Assembly (NCBI GenBank): GCA_002633005.1
Contig: NMRA01000080.1
Span: 277,291-341,290 of the forward strand
Length of the DNA stretch: 64,000 bases
Reading direction: 5' to 3'
Source: Phoronis australis
Taxonomy: Eukaryota; Phoronida; Phoronidae
Shown in pieces: positions 13,101-22,100 of the stretch. The notes beneath the pieces are model-generated. The model was not told where the DNA came from. It did no database searches and was given only the letters and a program-made list of their open reading frames with translations. Numbering within the stretch: the first letter of the stretch is position 1; each line of letters opens with the position of its first letter. The position numbers and the translations under genes were made by a program.

Positions 13101-16100
13101 TAGGACCATGCAAATACACGTTTCTTTAATTAAGCCAAGCTTGCTCTTACCCTATCGATAATTTGAAGCACGGAGCCAGCACTTCCTTTAGCTGCGGCGA
13201 CGGCGGCAAAGTTAGTGCCGACGTTTCCCAGGGTAACGGCTCCAAGAATGACGCACAGAAAAACGGTAAACACTTCTCCTGCGGTGAGAATTCCACTGAC
13301 TACGAGAGTTGAGCCGTACCAGTAAGCCAAGCAATAGGTGGCGTGAATGATAAACATATTCAACCCGAAACTTATGGCAATTACGAGAGCCTTCTTGGTT
13401 CCCAGTGACAGCGTTTCTTCTAGCTTTTGGTCATACCTGAAAGCAGGGTTAAAGTGCATGCAGTTTAGATTCCGCCATGGACAACATGTTGCCCGAATTT
13501 GAAATGTGACAGGCATTGACCTATGTGGCAACCAATGTCTTATTTAGGAGCACATGTGATACAGCGCTAATGTTTGAAAATGCGCTAACCTGGCGACCTC
13601 TTTCAGCTGACCCCTGAAAGACACAACTGTGCGAATGCACGACAGGACTTCTTCCGCGACACTTCCAGCAACGGCATATTTTTCTTGTTCTTTGGTCGTG
13701 TAGCCCGAAATGGCCTGTAATGTCGAAAATAATAATTATACAGTAGAACGTAACACAGACAACGAGTACGTTTCAACTATATACCTTTAAGGCTTAGCAG
13801 GATCCATGAAAAATGTCCAAATTTCGATAACTTCGGAACACCATGTCTTAGAAATGTCTGATCGGGTTCATGTGAAACTTTCACACATTGCTCTTTATGC
13901 GCTGTTCCCAAAACGCTGTTAGGAATTGCTTCTAAAATGTTTCATTTTGCATAAGAGGCTATAAAAGAATAACTTTTCTGGTTTTCATGAGTAATTCAAA
14001 AGTTGCAAAAATAAAAAACGAAATACTTTCGGAAAATGTTACTGCGTTTTAAAATTTATATTAAACGAAATGTGGCCATATTATTGGTTTGCTTTCACTA
14101 AAATACATAGTTATGTAACACTATTAATGAAAGATTGATAAAAAGCCAAAAATCAAATTCTATAGACTTCGTATGTTAAGTATACTTTATGTAAAAATCT
14201 ATAGCTATGCTTAATTACACAGACTTCTCCTTCAGGCTCTATATATAACTCTAAGTAAATTTTCTTGGAGTTCAATAAAAACGATGGTTGTGTGGAAACC
14301 GCCTTCAATGTTTCATGGCCTGAGATATTAAGCCATGGGTAAATTACAACTGAACAATGAAAAACGTATCGGTATGTCCGTGCGACTTACCGGTGTTTAC
14401 TAGCTTACACCAGCGAGCTAAACAAATTCCCAGAAATGACTCCGGCCGGTGTCATTACTCTGCACCGGAAGAGGACGTTTGTTGCAAAGATCATATAATT
14501 TTCAAAATGCTACTCCTAGTTCAGTTTTAAAGCTATCTTTTTCAAATTCGGTGCACAGGTATAAGTCAACATGACAATTTAGAAAATTCCTTTTTTAAGT
14601 AATCGGGTTATTCAATCTGGTGAAATAGGTCAAAGGTCATTAGGTGCAAACTAAAATTTTGAGCTAGACACTTCAAATTGTCAGGTCTGATTGCCACAGG
14701 TAAATCAAATCTGAATCCAAAGTTTCAGGTCATTTAGTGCAAACATGGGATCATTAGGTGCATTTTTCTTCTGAAAATTTGACCTTTTAAATCAGCAAGT
14801 ATTCTGATGTGTCAACCGTTAGACAACTGTGATTCTCAGCGTTAAACACATTTTCCATGGGCTTTGCAATAATTCTCCTAAAGATGCTTAAAATCCACCG
14901 GATAAGGTCAATTAGTGCAAAGGTCATGTAACGTTCAAAATGTTACATCTCTTAAGTTTTTCAAGGAATTCTTTTCAATTTTAGCACACTGGTGTAAGTC
15001 AACATGCCAATTGAATACCATACTTTACGTCGCAATAGGCCTAACCAATCAGTAAAAATAGTTCAAAGGTCATTGAGTGCAAACTAAAATTTTGAGCTAG
15101 AGAATTCAGAATTACGTATCTGTTTACTAAGTGCGATTGAGTTTGAATTCTAAATTTTCAGGTCATTTGGTGCACCCATGGGGTCATTAGGTGCATTTTT
15201 CTTCTGAAAGTTTGACCACTTCATTCATCTTGTATTCTGAAGTGCTTAAAGTAAAACATCTGTGATTATTAACATTAACCACACTTTTAATCGAGTTAAC
15301 AACTACTCCCTCATCGGGGCTCATAATACACCGGAAGAGGTCAATTAGTGGAAAGGTCATCAAAAAATTAATATGTAATTTCTCCTACAATTTTAAAGAA
15401 TTCCTATTCATATTGGTAAACGGGTTGCTGTCAGTAACTTCCCATAATAATTCCAGTAATACGCACGCGCAGAGTCCGTTATTGTCACGCCGTGACAATA
15501 ATCTTTCTAGTTTTACTTGTAATACACTTGTGTATGGTTGGAGTGTGAATTAGTGTCGGCGAAAAAACTTTTTAAATCAGGTTGGGTTTTTTCACAGTCG
15601 TCTTGCAGACACAAAGTATAAAAATGCACTCAATGAATTATTCAAAATGCACCGCCGTCTCCGCAAGTGTTCAAAAGTTGATCACTAAATGTGCTAGATG
15701 TACCTACCTTTGACATCAGTGCGCCGCACAAAGCCAACAACGGCGTCATTGCCAGCATGACCAACGTCAATCTCCAGCTGATAGTGAAGCCTATGACGAA
15801 TCCACCAATGAACGTGGCTAGAGACTGAAGCACGAGACTGAATTTATCACCCACCCCGTCCTTCACCTTGTTAAAATCGTCTGCTAGCCTTGTGGTCATT
15901 TCTCCACTAGAATGTTTGTCGAACCAACTTGCATCTTGACGCATAATCGACGCAAAGAACCTTTCACGCATTCGATGCACGACTCTCTCGCCAACCATTC
16001 CCCAGAAACTAATCTAAAAATAAAAAGGACAGTTAGTTGGAACTAATAGATATAATTGCCAACTCCATAGGCGGATCCAGGGGGTCAAAGGGGTCCGGAC

Positions 16101-19100
16101 TCCTTCTTTTTCCCTTGATTTTAATGATATCAAATCGAAAATTTTCAATTCGTTAACTTGAACCCACTTTTTTTCAAAAGAATCCTTGATCCCGGCGACA
16201 ATATCCCTTTAAAAAATCCTGGTTCAGCCCCTGGACTTTTTTAGTTGTGCCTGTGAATTGAAACAGGGGAAGTAGGGGGTAAATGATGTAGAAAAACACT
16301 AAAACGGCAATACCAATTTTACCATGTGTGCCAAAACTTAAAATCGGCTATTTTGACTGTGTGGCGGTACACGGGGCAACGTTTCAAAAAGCGGGACGGT
16401 CTCACCAAAAGCTGAACTGTTGGCAAGTGTGAATGCAAACTTATGGTTCAGGGATACGTTCCTTACGAGCTTCTTGTGAATACATGTGCCAAATGTGCCG
16501 TTCACCAAATGGTGAAGTGGCTCACTCATTGAAAACCGTGGTCAGTGAAACATGTAAAGTAGTTTGGGCTGAAATCTTGAATTATTGGAGAAAATGAGGT
16601 TGACTCAATACAGCTGTTCCGTCTGCAAAATTTTCTATTCAATGCAAGGTTTCAACAGTTACCAGCCTTGTGGAGCGCACCACTAAGTTTGCTGATCTAC
16701 TGGACTATCATCTAATTTTGAAGCAGATCATCACTTCTAATAGATTTTCTCCTGTACCACATTCTGTGATGGCTATTCATATAAACTGAAGTTGCTAAAT
16801 GAACAGAATATTGAGGTCCAATCCCTCATGATTGAGAATGGAGTAGAGTTCAAAAACGCTAGGACCTCGCTAGGACCCGCGGCTACAAAAACAAGACTTT
16901 GCGAGAGTAAGCAATATATTCCCGTGTATTTTTATTGAAATCATGTGATTTTGGCAAGACTTTTCTTGCTGCGAGGCAACTATCGAATTTTACCATGGTT
17001 GACTTACTTGAAAGTAGCAGGCGACAAAGATGGCGATCGCAACATACACATAGAACAAGGTGAAACGGTTCATGTCAGCCTCAAACTTCATCATGTAGGC
17101 TTGGGTAGCATTGTAGGTGGATGAGTCGTTCTCGTTTATTGCGGCTGCAAAGTCAAGTGCAATTTCAATCATAACCGTTTTACCTATTACAGTCTGCAGA
17201 CGCAAATCAGAATTTGCATTCCCAGACTGGAACAAAACATTCGGAGTTTCGGGGAAAGGGTGAGTTGATAGCAATAGCTAAGAATAATCATGCATTAGAA
17301 TTTCAAACCATTGACAATCGATTGTCTATGACCAAACATAGACCTACTCCACGCGCTAATTTTCATTCTTACCGGCGTTCTGACATTGACCCGCTATTTT
17401 GTGCCTACGTTAAAAATTCTCTAGTTTGGGAAGTTTCTAAAATTTGGGACACCGAAATGCCATGCCGAAACCGAATTCTCTTGATTCTGAAGATTGGGAC
17501 ACGGGTGACTTTAGCGTTCATCATATTTCTGAAATATCAGACACCGTGTTTTGTTGCAAAAGAGTTTGAAAATAGACTTGGCAGTTATAAAATCGTCGAA
17601 AACAGCAGCCAAATGAACACAACCACGGCCGTCTTAACGATATCATAGTCCCCGGAGACCGAGCAGTGCACTGGAACCCCCAGTATATAACTGCTCGAGA
17701 AAAGCAGTTGTGTACCAACAAGGAAACTCGTATCGCAAAAATAAAATGCAAAGTGCTATTGGCTTATATAGGAGTGGGTTATGAACTTTTGTCGCCTATT
17801 GTTGTTGCCAGGTAGGTGTCATTTTATTTCTGCTTGAGACATGACTTATCTCGAAATATAGCCGTATCATTCTAGTTAGTATTTTTGCGTCTCTTGGCGA
17901 TCTTTTTATGCATTTTGGGGTCGGTAAGTATATGCACAGGGTATGAGCAAGTACTGTATGTACGAAAATCGTAGGCCGACAACACTGCCTTGGGTTCGGA
18001 TAAACTTGTTGCGGGTCCAAATTGCCGTGTGAAGGTAACGAGATAAAAACGGAGCAATCTAGACCTATAAAACGTTTAGTGTTGGGTAACTCTAATCCAA
18101 ATATTTATCAGTCATTAAGAAGTTGCTACGGAAAGTTATAAATGTCGCCTCCAGTCGTCAGTTTACGACCCAGTAAACACTCGCGCATGCGCTCATGAAC
18201 AGTTCTCGTGATAACTACTTTATGCGTGCATCCGGGCAATTATCCACCATTTTGTTATTGCCTTTTCTTAGTACATGCAGGACAATTATATGGATGTTGA
18301 ACTACACGTAGTGTGGAGGTGTGGTATCGTTCTTATGGTGAAAGAAAAAATAGACGTGCTTATCACAACTGATTTAGCGATAGCACTCCAATTTGTATTT
18401 GCGCTGACTCACACAGCATTTTCCTCGCTTTATAACATTACTCACGTGCAGTGAAAGAGTCAGTCATTCCGCCGAATATTAGGAAGATTGCCGGCCATCC
18501 CAATCCTTGGCAAATAGCGAATAGTGAACCAATCAGAATGAAAATCCTGTCCAGACAAGTTGCGTAACGGAACTAAAATTTTGAGAAATACAAGAGTTTA
18601 TTTCAATGTCATAAATATATGTTCTCGCAAATCTTGTTGTCACGAGATTTTCTCAGTAGTCCTACCGTTTGCCTGAACGAATTATGAAATATGTCGTTGA
18701 TGTTTTCCTTTCATTCCGATATTTTTGAAATTTTCACTTCAGTTTCTTTGAAATTTAAACATAAGTATCCGCCATACTAGATCCCACAACTGTACACGCC
18801 GGCATAAAGGCAGGGATGGCAGGGAGAGTTCACGTACCGTAGAATTTCATAATGACACAATTATTGATCTTTTCGCTCGAGGAATCCCAACAGTTGAATT
18901 GAAGATTTTTGTCAAACATTATTGCCAAAGAGCGCAGTTTTTGTGCGATACTCGATTTGTAGAATGTCTGGCGTGAGATTCATGCACCGTTTTGGTAGAA
19001 GCATCGTAGACGTCAGAATTTTAGACATACAAGTTTAAGACTTTCAAGTTGAAAACAGGAACAGGGTACCACTGGAATACACCAGAATTGAGGTTAACAC

Positions 19101-22100
19101 TCCTTGATTCTTACAAATTTTTAAGGAAAATCCTCAAACTCAATGTAAAAAAATTAAATTTGCATGAAACGAAATAATTTCAAAAACTGTAACAGGGTGT
19201 TGAGATTTTATCTTGAACGAAGTTCACCAATGTTTTAGTTGATGTTATTTCCCTAAGAACGTACCGCGCTTTTCCGCCAAATTTCATTAAAACACATGGT
19301 CACATAACCAAATAATGGTAGGCTGTTATAAATCCAAAAATCAACTTGCATAGGCTTTCAGCTTTCAAAATACATATACTTTAACTAAGTTAAAATCCAT
19401 AAAACTTACTTGTCGACAAGGTTCTACCTTAAGAAATTAATGTTTTGGGGGCATTTTAACGTAGGTGGTCGAAGTATTCGTGCAAATCGACGTCATATGC
19501 ACTCCCAAACACCAAATTCCAAATGTGGATATTTATTTGTCTACTAACTGCAGTCTTACCAAGTCAAAAAATCCGGCCGGTTCTGGTGAGTCACTGTTGG
19601 CGTCCTCTTCCTCATTTTTCACCCTGTCGAAACATCCGGAACAAATGTATCGCTTATTGTAATAGTGTGTAATTGGAAGACATCGGCCTTGATTTCAGTG
19701 ACTGCCTGACATACAACGTCGAGAATTGGCGATTTGTAATAAAATTACAAACAGGGGATTTTACTTTTCATATCCCTGGACAAAGCTCATAACTTCAAGA
19801 AGTCTATCCCATCCAACCGTAATCTGCAAAATGCGTTTTTTCGGGCGCAAAACCGATGATGTCCCTTAGAGATCAGGCTCGACAGGTCGGAGTGAGCCCG
19901 CTGGTCATTTTATTTGAAGAGAAGTACCTTTAGCAATAACTAAGACTTTTTTTGATCTTCCCAAGCCAACAGATCATTTCTAATATGAGTTAGGTGGGGT
20001 ACTTGACGATATTTTGACGATGAGTGCGGCTGGCAAATTGGGGAGTCGGTAAGATGAATTCTTACCATTTAGAAAGTAATGAAAAGCACCCAAATGTTGC
20101 TCATTTCTATGAAAAATGCACCCTTTCCTAAATTTTTGCATAAGATGAATTATTGAAATAAAATTGAAAAACAACCCTTTGTATTGCTTTAACACAACAA
20201 ACTTCAACAAAAAATAGAAACCCTTCTGATGCAATAATGGTTTTTCTCGTGGGTTTTAAGCCAAACATGAATTTTGATTTGAACAGAAAAGACTACCACC
20301 ACTGCAGTAGGGAACTTGGTAGTAAATTTCAAGCGTCTGAGTGGCACGTCCCTGATATGCCTCCTATGTACATGTAAGTACCCTCTAACATCTGAATAAA
20401 GCACAACTTGACCAGCGGTCAAAATCCTGATATAGTTTTTGGTTGCATTTAATTTCTATATTGCTGCCTCGATAGAAATAAAAATGGAGGAAATAATTCA
20501 GTAAGCTTATACATTTAAAAAAATTTAATTGTTTCTTTACATAATTCAAAATCCATCATCTGTTGGCTTTGGCACTTCCTTCATAATTGTAAACTATTTC
20601 AATATTCAAGAATCATACATTGGCATCAAATTCAGAATACCGGCAACGGACGGCGTCACTCAGATTCGTAAAAAAGTCGACGAATCCCATCCCTTCCTTA
20701 ACAGAAAATTTCATAAAAATATTTCAAGTTATTTGGAATGTAGAGATGGCCGCAAATTGATGGCCGGAGACCGATGTAGACAGACTGNCCTCGCTTTATA
20801 ACATTACTCACGTGCAGTGAAAGAGTCAGTCATTCCGCCGAATATTAGGAAGATTGCCGGCCATCCCAATCCTTGGCAAATAGCGAATAGTGAACCAATC
20901 AGAATGAAAATCCTGTCCAGACAAGTTGCGTAACGGAACTAAAATTTTGAGAAATACAAGAGTTTATTTCAATGTCATAAATATATGTTCTCGCAAATCT
21001 TGTTGTCACGAGATTTTCTCAGTAGTCCTACCGTTTGCCTGAACGAATTATGAAATATGTCGTTGATGTTTTCCTTTCATTCCAATATTTTAAAAATTTT
21101 CACTTCAGTTTCTTTGAAATTTAAACATAAGTATCCGCCATACTAGATCCCACAACTGTACACGCCGGCATAAAGGCAGGGATGGCAGGGAGAGTTCACG
21201 TACCCTAGAATTTCATAATGACACAATTATTGATCTTTTCGCCCGAGGAATCCCAACAGTTGAATTGAAGATTTTTGTCAAACATTATTTACAAAGAGCG
21301 CAGTTTTTGTGCGATACTCGATTTGTAGAATGTCTGGCGTGAGATTCATGCACCGTTTTGGTAGAAGCATCGTAGACGTCAGAATTTTAGACATACAAGT
21401 TTAAGACTTTCAAGTTGAAAACAGGAACAGGATACCACTGGAATACACCAGAATTGAGGTTAACACTCCTTGATTCTTACAAATTTTTAAGGAGAATCCT
21501 CAAACTCAATGTAAAAGAAATTAAAATTTGCATGAAACGAAATAATTTCAAAAACTGTAACAAGGTGTTGAGATTTTACCTTGAACGAAGTTCACCAATG
21601 TTTTAGTTGATGTTATTTCCCTAAGAACGTACCGTACTTTTCCGCCAAATTTCATTAAAACACATGGTCACAGGATCAAATAATGGTAAACTGTTATATA
21701 AATCTAAAAATCAAATTGCATAGGGTTTCAGCTTTCAAAATACATATACTTTAACTAAGTTAAAATCCATAAAATTTTACTTGTCGACAAGGTTCTACCT
21801 TAAGAAATTAATGTTTTGGGGGCATTTTGACATAGGTGGTCGAAGTATTCGTGCAAATCGACGTCATATGCACTCCCAAACACCAAATTCCAAATGTGGA
21901 TATTTATTTGTCTACTAACTGCAGTCTTACCAAGTCAAAAAATCCGGCCGGTTCTGGTGAGTCGCTGTTGGCGTCCTCTTCCTCATTTTTCACCCTGTCG
22001 AAACATCCGGAACAAATGTATTGCTTATTTTAATAGTGCGTAATTGGAAGACATCGGCCTTGATTTCAGTGACTGTCTGACATACAACGTTGAGAATTGG

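Larger units (their letters stand above)
18423..20787 (-). repeat. Large tandem duplication, copy A (ABCB exons 2 and 3)
   Basis: This 2365-bp block recurs as 20789-23159 with a few percent base differences and small indels. Each block holds one copy of ABCB exon 3 and one of exon 2, exon 3 being identical and exon 2 differing by one synonymous base. The two blocks abut at the single N at 20788. Confidence 0.9.

Noticed and set aside
17214-17648. 144-codon open frame on the plus strand
   Set aside because: It overlaps the region before ABCB exon 4 in an intron, shows no recognisable motif and has no supporting splice or promoter context.
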